Positions 33,830 through 46,568 of a DNA stretch of 64,000 nt are shown here, one piece after another. Source of the stretch: Brachypterus glaber. Taxonomy: Eukaryota; Arthropoda; Insecta; Coleoptera; Kateretidae. A model generated the notes under the pieces. The model had not been told where the DNA came from. It saw only the letters and a program-made list of their open reading frames with translations, and did not search any database. Made by a program: the position numbers and the translations under genes. Location of the stretch: NCBI GenBank assembly GCA_958510825.1, contig OY294054.1:10618019-10682018 (forward strand), given 5' to 3'. The stretch's first letter is position 1; each line of letters starts with the position of its first letter.

Positions 33830-35224
33830 CAGGGTGTTCCGTGAGGAAAGGGAAATATTTAAAGGATGTGTTCTAGAGGTCAAAGTGAGAAAAAAGTTCC
33901 CACAAACATATGTCCAAAAACGACTCGTAAGGGAGCTACGCCTCTCCAAAGGGGTACCAAAATTTCGTGTTTTTATTGATAACTTAGGAACCCTTTGTGT
34001 TGTAGCATCGAGGTTTAACATGTGATCTATGCTATATAAGGCCTATCAGCCAATTGTATTTGCATGTAGTTAATTTAACCAGGGGCGTCCGTAATGGGGG
34101 GTTATATCACTTTTTTTGCCCCAAACTTTTTTCTGCTTTACTTTTTTGTGAGTTTATTTTTAGAATAGTATTACTAAGGTAAATAAATAAGGTAAAAACA
34201 CATTAAAAATGCACTCTTGTTGTAATACCATAGAATTAACCGTTTTCGAGAAAAACACAACGAAAGGCAAAATTACACCTTTCTAGAACGAAAAATTAAA
34301 CACTAAAATATTAAAAATCAAAATTTCAATAATGCAGGGTGATTCTACATTAAAAACTAAGAAAAAAGGTTTGATACATTGCTTTTAAAGGTAACATGAC
34401 CCTTTAAAAATTTTGGAGACCGTAACTCCCTTAGCACTGATTTTTAGAATTACGTGTATGAAAACTTTTTTCCTAGTTTTCGGTGTACATTAACCTCACA
34501 TTATTGAAATTTTGGTTTTTAACATTTTACTATTTGGTTTTCAAAATTTGTAATTTTGCCTTTAATTGTATTTTTCTCGAAAACGGTTAATCCTAAAGCA
34601 GTAAAGAGTACTTTTTTAATGTGTTTTTACCTGAGGAATAATATTCTAATAATAAACCCACAAAAAAAATAAATAAAAAAAGTTTGGGCCAAAAAATTAA
34701 TAAGACCCCTCCTCTCGCACGCCCATGGTTTAAGCAATTACCATTGTCTGATTAAGAAGGGTTCCTAAGTTATTAACATTGATCGGAATAAATTCAGTTA
34801 TGACTCATCAACGTTGAAAATAAACACAGAAACAGAGGCTTACGGAATAATTTTGCCGAATTATGAGGGAAATTTTTATAAAGGTTACTAAATCGAAACA
34901 TTTGACGACTAATTTGTTACACACAACAATATTGAATATACATATTAACTATAAATATGTAAATATATCGGTGTTTTTCGAAGAAAATAAAAATGTAAAT
35001 ATTTAAAACCTCGCGTCAACGATAGAATCGACGCGGCGCCTATGCGAGCACTAGAAATTCGCCGATGACTGGTTATTAATTAAAAATCGAATTTTTGGTA
35101 CCCCTTTCAAGGGGCGTTGCTCCCTTATTAGTCGTTTTTGGATATATGTTTCTGGGAACTTTTTTCTTATTTTGACCTCTAGAACACATCTTTAAATATT
35201 TCCCTTTTCTCACGGAACACCCTG
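33830..35224. mobile_element. Foldback family F1, copy a
   Basis: Ends CAGGGTGTTCCGTGAGGAAA and TCTCACGGAACACCCTG are inverted and flanked by TA. Next come CTAGAGGTCAAA, CATATGTCCAAAAACGACTC and GGGAGCTACGCC, then an inner palindrome with TTAACCGTTTTCGAGAAAAA. A hAT-like MITE (34778-35071) interrupts it. The overlapping opposite-strand ORFs at 33791-34025 come from the repeat. Confidence 0.88.
34778..35071. mobile_element. hAT-like MITE, copy B (8-bp duplication)
   Basis: CATTGATCGGAATAAATTC to GCCGATGACTG, flanked by identical GTTATTAA octamers (34770-34777, 35072-35079). Inverse of the 26309-26603 copy. It is nested in F1 copy a and therefore younger than it. Confidence 0.9.
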
Positions 35225-35563
35225 TATAAACTAAAAGAAAACAAAATCAAGAATATAATATTTTACATTTTTTTGTCAAGGATTAAATACAGTCCAAGTC
35301 CAAACCACGAAAAAAAAAAACATTTTAAATAAATAAATGTTTGTGTGTTTGCGCCTTCGCCAAAATTGTAAATAACTTGGTTATTCCTATATTCATATAT
35401 TTTGTAAAAGAATAGGTCGGGATTAATTTTGCTAAAAATCAGGGTGGGGCGAAGGAGCAAAGGGGGTACAAACTTCTATTGTTTACAATATTTAACTTAC
35501 AACTTAAGGGCTTACATTTTAACAAAAGAGGCGGATCTACTACAGCGTAACGTTGTATTTATA

Positions 35564-36819
35564 CAGGATGTTCCTAAATATCATGTCAATATTAAAGAAG
35601 GTAATTTCTTTCCTTATTCTATGACTAAAAGTTTATATAAATATATGTCTAAAAATGCGTCGTAAGGGAGCTACGCTCCTTTAAAATTCGCTTTTTATTT
35701 AATAGCTCAGGCCACCTCTTAGATGTAGCAACAAGGTTTTGCATCTTAACTAATCTTAATAAAGCCCATCTTCATATGTTATTTTCATGTACGTATTTTA
35801 ACCAGGAGTGTGCGAAACAGGAGGGCCTTATCAGTTTTTTGTCCCAAACTTTTTTCTATTTAACTTTATTGGGATTTTATTTTCGGAATATGATTCTTTA
35901 GGTTAAAATACATAAAAAAAGTACTCTTGTTGTAATACTGTAGGATTAAACGTTTAAAAAAAAAACATATTTGAAGGTGAAATTTAACGTAACGAGGACA
36001 AAAAATTAAATACTAAAATGTTAAAAACCAACATTTCAATGCTGCAGGGTTATTCTAGATCAAAAACTAAGAAAGAAAAGTTTTTATACATGTAAGTCGA
36101 AAAATCGCTTTTAAATCTACCAGGCGCTTTAAAACTGTATATTTAGGAGACCATATCTCCCTTAGGATTGATTTTTGAAAGTACCTGTACATGAAGTTTT
36201 TTTTCTTAGTTTTTGATGTACATTTATCTACCCTTCATGATTTTTTTTATTTTAATTTTAACATTTTAGTATTTAATTTTTTGTTATCGAAATTTCACCT
36301 TCAAATGATTTTTTCTCGAAGACGGTTAATACTACAGTATTATAACAGAGTACTTTTCAACGTATTTTGACCTGAGGTATCATATTTCGAAATAAAATTT
36401 CAATAAAGTTACACAGAAAAAAGTTTGGGACAAAAAACTAATAAGACCCCCCCCCCCCCCGTTTCGCACACCCCTGTTAAAAATAAGTATATGAAAATAA
36501 CATACGAAGATGGGCCTTATTAAGTTCACATGCAAAACCTCGTTGCTACATCTCAAAGGACTCCTGAGTTAATAAATAAAAACCAAATGTTTATATGAAC
36601 TTTTAGTCGTAGAATAAGGCAAAGAATTACCTTTTTTAATGAAGAATCACCTAGAAGCATTAAAACTTTATTGGTGCTTTTTTTTTCCCCCATTCAATAT
36701 ATCCATCTTCGAAGGGCCGCAGCTCCCTTAGGGCTCATTTCCGGACCAACCTTTATTTTTATATTTTTTAACGTAGAATCACCTCTTAAATTTCTCAAAC
36801 TTATTTCCGAATAACCCTG
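35564..36819. mobile_element. Foldback family F1, copy b
   Basis: CAGGATGTTCC at the left, ACCCTG at the right, TA on both sides. It shares ATGTCTAAAAATGCGTCGTA and GGGAGCTACGCTCC plus the inner palindrome (GGTGTGCGAAAC...TTTTTTGTCCC). The right end resembles the 15430-15586 fragment rather than the left end, so the copy looks mosaic. Confidence 0.75.
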
Positions 36820-37937
36820 TATACTAAACGATTTTGTAATCCCCAAGCAACTATGGGCTATTGAATAATGTTTAGCCCAGTAACAATAACAAAACAATGT
36901 TTACTATAACAACTCGTATTCAATACTAAAGTTACGGTAACAAATCCAACTTTTATTATATATCAAAGAAAAAGTATTTTAATTAGTTTTTCAATGGAGT
37001 ATAAAAAAACTTTTATTCCTTCAAGTGGTAATTAAATAAATTTAATTTTCTTATAATATTCGTAGCCTCACAGTAATATTTACAAATTTATCATGTTTTC
37101 TACACTAAACAGTATTCGACTCCAGTATTATATACCATTAATATTTTATTGCATACTATAACACACTTTAAACCAGATCTATAACATAACTAAATGTTTA
37201 TAATACTCTAAAATAGTTTTTATTACGTTAATAAAAGAACATTTCAAATAGGATTCACGAGGGTGGAGAAATTAAATGTTCGAGACAAGCAGTAGGTTGA
37301 TTTTAAGAAAAATAAGAAAAAATAAATAAAAAAAGATTTAAAGCATTTTTTTTTTCAAAAAAAATTCTTTTTGAAAAACCAAAAATTATTTTAATTAAGG
37401 AACCTATATTCCAATTTTGAATTTATCTTAAAGCGTTCTTGTTATCTGTGGCCACGCCAGCTAACCTACAGATAAAAAAAATTAACAATTTTAATTTTTT
37501 CAAAAAAAAAATCTTTTTCAAATAACAAAGAAATAAAAAAAAAATAGAAAAATAAATAAAAAATAAAAGAAAAAATCTTGTTTTCGAAAAACGCTATTTA
37601 AAAAAAAATCAATAAAATAATTAAAAAAAAAATAGATTAAAAAAAAATTGAATGTTTTTTTTTTTATTTTTCTTAACCTCTTGTGTGTATTATGAAATGA
37701 TAATAAGAATTTTTTTTTGTAAAAATAAGCTAAAAAAAGTTAAGTCCATAATAATTTATTAATATTATTTTGTTTAAATTTTTATTTTATACAAAAAAAA
37801 AGTGGTATTTATTTATTTTGGTGCACCCTGTTTAAATACTTATTTTTTTAAATTTGTATCATTGCAAAATAAAGCCAAAGACCAACCTTTTGGGTAAAAG
37901 AAATATCATTTAAAACAAGCTAGAGGTCTTTGATATA
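36820..37937. other. Unassigned DNA, A/T-homopolymer rich
   Basis: About 37310-37760 is dominated by poly-A and poly-T runs. A TTATCTTAAAGCGTTCTTG fragment at 37425 recalls the CTTAAAGCGTTCTTAAGTTA segment at 18220 and 53085. No gene. Confidence 0.4.
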
Positions 37938-39113
37938 CAGGGTGTATTTGAAATAGCGTAGGAAATTTTAACAGGTGATTCTATATGATAAAATATGACA
38001 AAAAGTTCCTATAAATATATGTCTAAACATGCGTCATAAGGGAGCTACGCCCCTTTGAAATTGGCTAAAAAAATCGGTTTTTATTTAATAACTTAGGAAC
38101 CCTTTGAGATATATTAACGAGGTTTTGCACGTAAATTAATCCTAATAAGGCCCATCTTTGTATGTCATTTTCACATACTTATTTAAGCCAGGGGTGTGCG
38201 AAACGTAGGGGCCTTATTAGTTTTTTGTCCTAAACTTTTTTCTGTGTAACTTTTTTGCAATTTTATTTTTGAAATATGATTCCTCAGGTCAAAATACATA
38301 AAAAAGGTACTCTTGCTGTAATACTGTAGGATTAACCGTTTTCGAGAAAAGTTCAGTTGAAGGTGAAATTTCACGTTTCGAGGACGAAAAATTAAATACT
38401 AAAATGTCGAAAACCAAAATTTTAATGATGCAGTCTTATTCTACATCAAAAACTAAGAAAAAAAGTTTCCATACATGTCGGTCGAAAAAACGCTTTTAAA
38501 GCTACCATAGCCCTTTAAAAGTGGTGCATATTTAGTAGACCATAGCTCCATTAGGATTCATTTTTGGAAGTACCTGTATATGAGGTTTTTTTCTTAGTTT
38601 TTTATGTACATTCGCCCTGCATCATTAAAATTTTGGTTTTCAACATTTTAGTATTTAATTTTTCGTCCTCGAACCGTGGAATTTCACCTTCAAATGAATT
38701 TTTCTCGAAAACGGTTAATCCTACAGTATTACAACAAGAGTACCTTTTTTATGTATTTTGACCTGAGAAATCATATTTCAAAAATAAAATTGCAAAAAAG
38801 TTACACAGAAAAAAGTTTGGGACAAAAAACTGATAAGCCCCCCCCCGTTTCGCACACCCCTGGTTGAAATAAGTACATGAAAATAACACATAAAAACGGG
38901 CCTTGGTAGTATTAGTTGACGTGCAAAACCTCGATGATATATCTCAAAGGGTTCCTGAGTTATTAAATAAAAACCGATTTTTTTAGCCACTTTCAAAGGG
39001 GCGTAGCTCCCTTATGACGCATTTTTAGATATATGTTTATAGAAACTTTTTGTCATATTTTATGATGTAGAATCATCTGTTAAAATTTCCGACGCTATTT
39101 CAAATACACCGTG
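37938..39113. mobile_element. Foldback family F1, copy c (best preserved palindrome)
   Basis: CAGGGTGTATTTGAAATAGC at the left and GCTATTTCAAATACACCGTG at the right, flanked by TA. The two halves are inverse over about 550 bp each. Proof of symmetry: the ORF at 38183-38374 (minus) and the one at 38676-38867 (plus) encode nearly the same peptide (both contain SRKRLILQYYSKSTF or its one-residue variant). They are therefore mirror images of one repeat, not genes. Confidence 0.92.
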
Positions 39114-40429
39114 TATAGTGAAAAATTTCAATTTTTTTATTGATCCACTTAATTTGCTTATCAGTTTACGCTTGTTTCATAAAAAATATAATTGATGGGG
39201 TTGTTTGTGCTTTAAAATCCTGTAACATGTAGTTTACAAACATAATACAATACAAAAACTGATACTTTTTAAATATTTTATATATTTTCTTATTTATAAT
39301 AATTGGGTTTATTACAAATTTGATACACTGGTAGACAAGAGGTTAAAGAACTTGATTTTCCTAAAAAAAATAAGACGATCGAATTATTTGTTCTTGAGTT
39401 ATCGTGTCCAAAAAAAACGTGACATCTGATGGATGGACGGACGGACAGACAGACTGATATTTTTAAAGTTTCAATTTTTTTCATGAAATACATTTGCATC
39501 TAAGAATATTGTTTGTTTAGGACGTTTTTTTGGCGATTTTGGGAATTTCGAAACCGTATTATACTATTTTAGTGTGAGTAGTATAATAAGACAAGTACCG
39601 ATTGGTACGTTGGTACGTTAACTTGCCAAAAGGTGGCGTATCTTCTTCTTCGGAGTAAAAAAAAAATAAAATAAAAAACCTGAAAAAGAAATAAAATTAA
39701 ATGTCAAAAATTTGATTTAGCAAGTGCGAAGGGTATATTATTAAATGCAAAGCATTACACGTATTACTACTTATTAATAATACAAATTAATTAAGTTTTT
39801 TATTGAAACTACACTGTAAAAAATGTTCCGGTAGAGAAAACCTTCAATTTAATATCACAATTTTAAAAGAAATTATAAACTTAAAATTGAAATTTTACTT
39901 ACTTTTTTTTCTGGTCCAACATCTTCCGATTCTAAAAATCTTCCAAGAAGGAGCAACTGCGATTTAGGTGACTAGTGGTATGTAATGAGGGGGTAGTCTA
40001 CTATCAACAACTAAAAGAAAATTTATGTAGTAATTCCAAAAAAACCTAAACTTAACAGGGTCGCACTGTGAATACTTCTTGTGACACCCGATATATGCAT
40101 ATCGTGTCTAACTAGAACATGTCGAAGGTAAATGACGCTAACTAATCAACTAACTAACGAGCAATAAATTAGTATTATTTTCAGCCAATGAGTACAAATC
40201 AAAGTAAAGTTTGTTAATTATGACCGCTTAATGTAATTATTACATGTGGAATGTCGGATCAAAAGGTGGGCTATCAAATAAGGTATACAGTATAGCATAG
40301 CAAGTTAATCTGTTGGGGGTAAGTGTAAAAAAAGTTAAAATTTGTTTCGACTCTTTTCCTTTGGTATTTAAAAAAGGTAATAAATACAAAAGCAACAAAT
40401 ATTATGTAATATAATATATAATATTTGAT
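39114..40429. other. Mostly unassigned DNA
   Basis: 39330-39490 resembles the GACGGACG-tract repeat (TTATCGTGTCC, AACGTGACATCTGATGGATG, GACGGACGGACAGACAG). At 39815 an end-like CACTGTAAAAAATGTTCCGG occurs, also seen at 61213. No gene. Confidence 0.4.
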
Positions 40430-41785
40430 AATGATATCCGCGACGATTTAGGCAGGGCTGAGAGTTTGGGTCACGGATTTGGCTGATTATTTTTTTATAT
40501 GTAGCCCACCTATTTTAGAGAAAAACCTCCACCTCCTTCGAAAATATGATTTTTTATTTTTTTTCAATATTTTTAAATTTTTCGAAAATGAGACATTCAC
40601 GTGCAATAACTCAAAAACTATTTAACCTAGAGGACTGCGGGTTTCGCCATTAAAAAAGTCATATTTTTTTCTATGAAATTTTATCAAATTAGTTGTGACA
40701 GGTTTTTGTTTTTCAAGATGGCGGCGAAAATTTTAAGGCCAATTTTCTCAAAAACTCAATTTTTTTTTTGAAAATTTCAGGATCAACTAATACTACTAAT
40801 TATGTGTACTTTTGATTAAAAAAATAAAGAATAGCACTTTTTGTTATTTCTTTGCTAGAACCAATAATATGGTCAAAAAACGGAATTTTACCAAACCAAA
40901 CCAACTTTTTCAAACTTTATTCGCAGAAGGCGTGGAAAATTTCTGGTTTACCGGTTAAGACTACTGTCTTTATGTCCTATTTTATGCCCATTTCATGATA
41001 ATAGATTTGTAAGTCATACAATAAAATTGTATATTGTGATGATATCCGCGTCGATCCAGGTAGGGCTGACGACATGGGAAACGGATACGTCTGATTATTT
41101 TTTTATGTGTAGCCCACCGATGTCTAAGAAAAACCTCCACGGGATTTTATTCAAAAACTTCCCCTTTTGAAAATATAACTTTTTAATTTTTCTAAAATTT
41201 TTTAAAATTTATCAAAAATTTGACATTGGTGTGCAATAACTCAAAAACTATTTGACCTAGAGAATTTCGGTTTTCTCTAATAAAAAAATCATATTTTTTT
41301 CTATTAAATCGCATTTAATTAAGTTTAATTTACCCCACGCCGTGTGCAATAAAATTTGCAAGGAATCCGTCTCTCTGAGCCTAGATCATTGTTAAAAACG
41401 TGATCCAATAGCGGCGTAACTTTTTCGAGACCCCCCCCTAGCGCGTTACGTAATACTTGAACGCTCCCTAAACGATAATTTTTTCACGAAAGACTGTCAA
41501 AACTAATTTGATAAAACTTGATAGAAAAAATATGATTTTTTTAATGGCGAAAACCGCGGTTCTCTAGGTTAAATAGTTTTTGAGTTATTGCACCCGAATG
41601 TAAAATTTTCGAGAAATTTAAAAATTAAAAAAAAAAAAACATATTTTCGAAACGGGACTTTTTTGAAAAAAATCCCGTGGAGGTTTCTCTAACATCAGTG
41701 GGCTACCCATAAACAAATAATCAGCCAAATCCGTAACCCAAGCCCTCAACCCTGCCTGAATTGGCGTGAATCTGCTATTATGTAC
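40430..41785. mobile_element. Foldback element with GGCAGGGCTGAG ends
   Basis: Left: GATATCCGCGACGATTTAGG, CACGGATTTGGCTGATTATT, GTAGCCCACC. The right end carries the inverse (GGGCTACCCA, AATAATCAGCCAAATCCGTA, AACCCTGCCTGAATT). A second, direct copy of the left block starts at 41041. Inner palindromic blocks include GCAATAACTCAAAAACTATT and its inverse. At 41436-41465 the GCGTTACGTAATACTTGAAC motif of the 7141 MITE appears. Confidence 0.78.
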
Positions 41786-41934
41786 ATACTTTTGCTACAA
41801 CCCCCTGCAACCCCGCGGAGGCTCAAATAGAAGACAACTAAAAATTTTAGTATTCAAACGCGTTGGCTTTTCCACTAGTCATGATCAAAATTTGCGTTAC
41901 GTAATACTTGAACGTTCCCCAACACAAAAAACCC

Positions 41935-42190
41935 CTAGATATCGATTTTGGTTCGAATGGGCCAATAATGACAAAAATCGTTCGCCATGTCGCCAGCGCC
42001 ATTTTAATTTCTTAGATTTGACCAAAAATTCGTAATCTGCGACCCCAAATACCGAGTTTGGTTCGAATCGGCGAGAAATGACACACGTAGTTCGCCATAT
42101 TGGCGCCGCCATTTTTAATTTTTTAATTTTGACCAAAAATTTGTAACCCAAAAAAACCCTCATATCGATTTTGTGCCGATGTGAAAGCAC
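41935..42190 (-). repeat. Two-unit tandem repeat, about 110-118 bp
   Basis: Units share TTTGGTTCGAATSGGC, AATGACA, CGTTCGCCAT or AGTTCGCCAT, CGCCATTTT and TTTGACCAAAAATT. A third partial unit starts at about 42165. The minus-strand ORF (41897-42190) spans them and therefore shows internally repeated residues (FLVKIKKLK / FLVKSKKLK). No known domain, probably not a gene. Confidence 0.65.
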
Positions 42191-42253
42191 AACTTTAGCA
42201 TCAAATGTGGATTATTTGACGCTAATATACGTTTTCGCTCGACCACGCATATA

Positions 42254-43016
42254 CAGGGTGTATTTGAAATAGGGTACGAAGTTTTAAGGAGTAATTCTAT
42301 ATCATAAAATATGACAAAAAGTTTCTATAAACATATGTCTAAAAATGCGTCATAAGGGAGCTAAGTCCCATTGAAAGTGGCTAAAAAATTCGGTTTTTAT
42401 TAAATAACTAAGGAACCCTTTGATATATAGCAATGAGGTTTCGCATGTAAACTAATCTTCGTATGTTATTTTCATTTACTTATTTTAAGCAGGGGTGTGC
42501 GAAACGGGTTGGGCCTTATCAGTTTTTTTATCCCAAGCTTTTTTCTGTGTAACTTTTTTGTAATTTTATTTTTGAAATATAATTCCTCAGATCAAAATGC
42601 ATAAAAAAGGTGCGCTTGTTGTAATACTGTGGGATTAACCGTTTACGAGAAAAAATAATTTGAAGGTGACATTTCACAACTTATACACAGGTACTTTCAA
42701 AAATCGATCTTAAGGGAGCTATGGTCTCCTAAAAATGCACCAAGGGCCATAGAAAGCTACTAAAGGGATTTTTCGACCTACATGTATAAAAACTTTTTTT
42801 CTTAGTTTTTGATATAGAATAATCCTGCATGAAATTTTGGTTTTCAACATTTTAGTATTTTGGTTTTCAACATTTCAGTATTTTAGTTTTCGTCCTCGAA
42901 CCGTGAATCTTCTCTTACGACGTATTTTTAGACATATGTTTATAGGAACTTTTTGTCATATTTTATGATGTAGAATCACTCCTTAAAATTTCGGACCCTA
43001 TTTCAAATACAGCGTG
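42254..43016. mobile_element. Foldback family F1, copy d
   Basis: CAGGGTGTATTTGAAATAGG at the left, CCTATTTCAAATACAGCGTG at the right, TA flanks. Same interior as copy c but with the right half shortened. A GTTTTCAACATTT repeat occurs twice near 42840-42890. Confidence 0.88.
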
Positions 43017-43319
43017 TATAATAAAAGCGTGTAAAATTATTATGCAACTTCATGCGGCCAAATTTAGTATGGTTTTATAAAGTTGTAAATAAGCTACCCG
43101 AGAGTTAAAAATTTATTACCGGAATCAACAGAAATTAAACTGTAGATCATGTAAAATAAAATACTTTGATAAAGTCAGTAAAATAAAAGTTAACATCAAA
43201 CTTTAAGATCTATAAAAATATAAACATATTCAGGGGCTTTTCCCAATCATTTTTATTAAACTTTAAACAGTTTATATCAGGTAATAATACTTTAATTTGT
43301 TTATTTAAAAGTTGGTCTT
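43017..43319. other. Unassigned DNA
   Basis: No feature seen between the foldback and the LINE fragment. Confidence 0.3.
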
Positions 43320-44341
43320 GCTATTTTTGTCTTGCTAGATGTAAAAAATTCCTCACCGGGGGCCGGTGTTATTCTTATTAATTCTAATTCCTATATATTC
43401 TCGCTAAATACAAACAGTTTACAAAATTTTAACGTACATATAAATAATATCCCAATTCCAAGAGCGGATGAAGCAAGAAATTTAGGTGTTGTTATTGACT
43501 ACAGCTTACGATTCAAGACACAGGTTAACGACATGATTAAAAAAGCCTATTGTAGCATGAAAATGTTATACAATAACCGCCATATGATGGACAATACTCT
43601 TAAAGCAACTTTATGCGAATCTCTGGTTCTAAGTCAGTTTAATTACTGTGATACTGTTTACAATTATTGTATAGATGCTGCTGATAGGGACAGAATTCAA
43701 AAGATACAAAACGGTTGCATAATATTTATTTTTGGAATAAGAAAATACAATCGAGAACATAACCTTATATCACAAAAAATTAAGGAACTAAATTGGCTTA
43801 ATATGGAGCAAAGATGAAAACTTCACTGTCGGTGCTTGTTTCACAAAGTCATAAATGCAAATGCTCCAAGCTATCTTATTGATAAGGTTCGTTTTAGGGA
43901 TGATATTCATAGTGTAAATATTCGAAGAAAGAATACCTTGTCTCTACCTCGTTATTACTCTGCTATTTATGAACGCTCTTTTTATTATAATTTTGTGAAA
44001 TTCTGCAATGGACTGGATTATGAAATTAGGTCACTTTCGTTAAACAAGTTTAAAACAAACCAAAGACAACTTCTTTTTAATAGTTAGTAATATCTTGATA
44101 TCGAACTATCCATTATATATTATTCTTTATAAATTTAGTTAGAAACTAGTTGTAATTTATGTAACTTTCATGTATTTTTATTATTTTTTGGATTAGCGGA
44201 AGACCGGACTTTCTGGGGGCCGGACTGCTTATCATTCTAGTATATTCTAGTAACGACCGGTACCTGGGAAGAGCTGAGCTAACTCCATTTTATGTAACGT
44301 TGTTATCATAAATAAACTTCTTTATTATTATTATTATTATT
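43320..44341 (+). pseudogene. LINE ORF2 C-terminal fragment with 3' UTR and (ATT)n tail
   Basis: From about 43332 to 44087 one frame reads DEARNLGVVIDYSLRFKTQV, MIKKAYCSMKMLY, VLSQFNYCDTVYNY and RIQKIQNGCIIFIFGIRKY, the region after the catalytic box of CR1/Jockey-type reverse transcriptases. It continues through SYLIDKVRF to a C-terminal end (...NKFKTNQRQLLFNS, stop at 44088-44090). A single in-frame TGA at 43815-43817, probably from a CGA, breaks it. The 3' UTR carries AATAAA and ends in an ATT repeat at 44326-44341. It is 5' truncated with no FADD box. Being nearly intact, it is among the younger LINE copies here. Confidence 0.9.
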
Positions 44342-44345
44342 ACAT

Positions 44346-44966
44346 ACAATCCATTAAATTATTTTTTGCACGACCAAGACTAAAACCTAATTTTACGCTT
44401 TCATTTTCGGGACTGAACTTGCCGTTTTTCTCCCTAGGGAATAAAAATCACGGAAACCTTGATAATATTAAAATATTATACTTACTATGTGCTTTGCTGG
44501 TTCAAAAATTAGATTTGGTTGTGTTTTGTAATAAATTAGTGATTCAAACCAATTTATTTGATTTTAACAAAGAAAACCTTTAAAAATAACATTGTTATAA
44601 CAATTTATAAATAACTTAAAATTTATCATCTCCGCCCATTTTTTTGACGTTTGTGTCAACCATATTAAAAAACAATTGAAATCGCGATAGCCATGAAACT
44701 GACTTTTCGCAATTTACAGGCATCTTGATTAAATTACGAAAATAAAACAACCGATTTTAGACGCGTGGTTTTTAAATTTAATTTTATCTACCTACCTAAA
44801 TTATGTTTGGTCCTGCAAAAAATAGTGTATATACCTCAGGACCAAATTTGGCTGTTTTAGTCCCTTGCATTTCTGTTTCCCTCGCTCGCTACGCTCGCTC
44901 AGGAAACACTAATGCAGCGGGACTAAAACAGCCAGTTTAGTCCCTTGGTATATACATAACTATTAA
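44346..44966 (-). mobile_element. TTTAGTCC-type element, larger copy
   Basis: 44346-44600 is the inverse of 28450-28690. About 44800-44966 is a hairpin with GGCTGTTTTAGTCCCTTGCA and its inverse around a GC-rich loop (CCCTCGCTCGCTACGCTCGC). The ends repeat GTATATACC. Confidence 0.65.
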
Positions 44967-45562
44967 GAGGACAGGTGTTAATGAACCGTTTTGTAGTTAA
45001 AATAAATGAACCATGGTAACAATTAACCAGCAAAAGACCGTTTAAGGGCTAATGAGTATAAATCAAAGTAAACTTTGTTAATTATAGCCGGTCTAATGAA
45101 ATTATCACATTTGAATTAACCGCTGTCAGCAATTTACTCATTACTCTGCCGCAAAGGCCAACCCTGCTTCAAAATAACGAGAAAACCTTAAATTATTGTG
45201 ACAAAAATAAGTTTGAAAATTTGACATATCTGATTTATCCCTTTTTCCTTTTTTTAATTTATGTAAAAAATAAAGTTTTATCCTAAAATTAAGTTTCAAA
45301 ATTACAATATTATGGTTATTTAAAAAATTTCTTTTTCTATTTTGCGACTCTTATAAGCTCACAATCACACGCTTGTGGCTTGGACTTTAATTGCAGTAAA
45401 AAAGAGAAGAGACGACTATAAAATATATCAAAATATCATTTGTTCTTAGAATCTTAAACATGGTGTAAACTGTAATGCCAATCCACAACAAAAATCCCTA
45501 AATCAGTCATCAATTTAAATCTAAGTTTTTTTAAATTTTAGAGCAAAATAGAAAAAATTGTG
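44967..45562. other. Unassigned DNA
   Basis: No gene or element recognised. GAGTATAAATCAAAGTAAAC with GTTAATTATA (45054-45084) is close to 40190-40220, indicating a further dispersed repeat. Confidence 0.35.
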
Positions 45563-45685
45563 TAAAGCACTCGTTTCATAACACGTTTTTAGCGCACTAG
45601 TACTTTAGAAAATTCGCCGCTAGCCGCTTGTTTTCTAAACTTGTACTCGTGCGCTAAAAACGTATGTTATGAAACTAGTACTTTA
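45563..45685. mobile_element. Palindromic MITE, about 120 bp
   Basis: TAAAGCACTCGTTTCATAAC and ACGTTTTTAGCGCACTAGTA on the left are mirrored on the right, with TTCGCCGCTAGCCGCTTG at the centre. Confidence 0.8.
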
Positions 45686-46322
45686 ATATACTATTAAACT
45701 TTACAATTACTATGTAACTTTGTAGGTTTTAAGTTTTAAAGTATTTTAAAATTACGGTACAAAATTGAGTAAAATTTTCAAAGTTACAAAATTTAATTTT
45801 ACTGTAAAATTTTGATTTTACAATTTACTCTGTACATTTCGTCATTTTACTTTCGTAACCTCTTATAAATTGATTTTCTGTTCTTTGCACTAATTAATTA
45901 ATAAGTTACGTTAATTGGAGTTTTATCGGCCATCATTTAAAGAACTGTGTAAAGAACTAAAAATAGATTTTTTGGAGATACGAGATTGGGAAAGTAGCAC
46001 GATGATTTTTCAGGATTATATTTTACCGTTGGGATTAAAAATAGCCTCATGTTCTTTTTCGTTAAACATTGCTAAAAAAATATCTGCTTTAAATTAACAA
46101 AAAAAAACTTTAAATTATTGTGACAAAAATAAATCATTACTTTATTCTGACAAAGTATTGATGTTTGAATTAAAAAAAAATCATATTAAAACATAATTAA
46201 TTTGTGCAAAAATAATTACGATTTTTCTATCACGATATATCGATATATCGCAATAACTTAAACACGATTTTAGTTAATTAAATCAAATTTAGGCAAGGGT
46301 ATCTTATCTGAAGTTCTCAAGG
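45686..46322. other. Unassigned DNA
   Basis: A 60-codon ORF at 45915-46097 is not recognisable. A CGATATATCGATATATCG palindrome lies near 46234. Confidence 0.35.

Positions 46323-46568
<246 letters not shown>

Noticed and set aside
26309..35071. A second giant inverted repeat between 26.3 and 35.1 kb
   Set aside because: Explained by two independent insertions of one hAT-like MITE in opposite orientation, each with its own 8-bp duplication.
34778..35071. Host sequence conserved between 26.3 and 34.8 kb as a regulatory element
   Set aside because: Target duplications show it is a mobile element.
38183..38867. Two ORFs of about 63 residues on opposite strands with nearly the same sequence
   Set aside because: They are the two arms of a palindromic foldback element, not conserved genes.
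41897..42190. 97-residue minus-strand ORF with internal repeats
   Set aside because: It mirrors a tandem DNA repeat of about 110 bp; no domain, no start or splice context.
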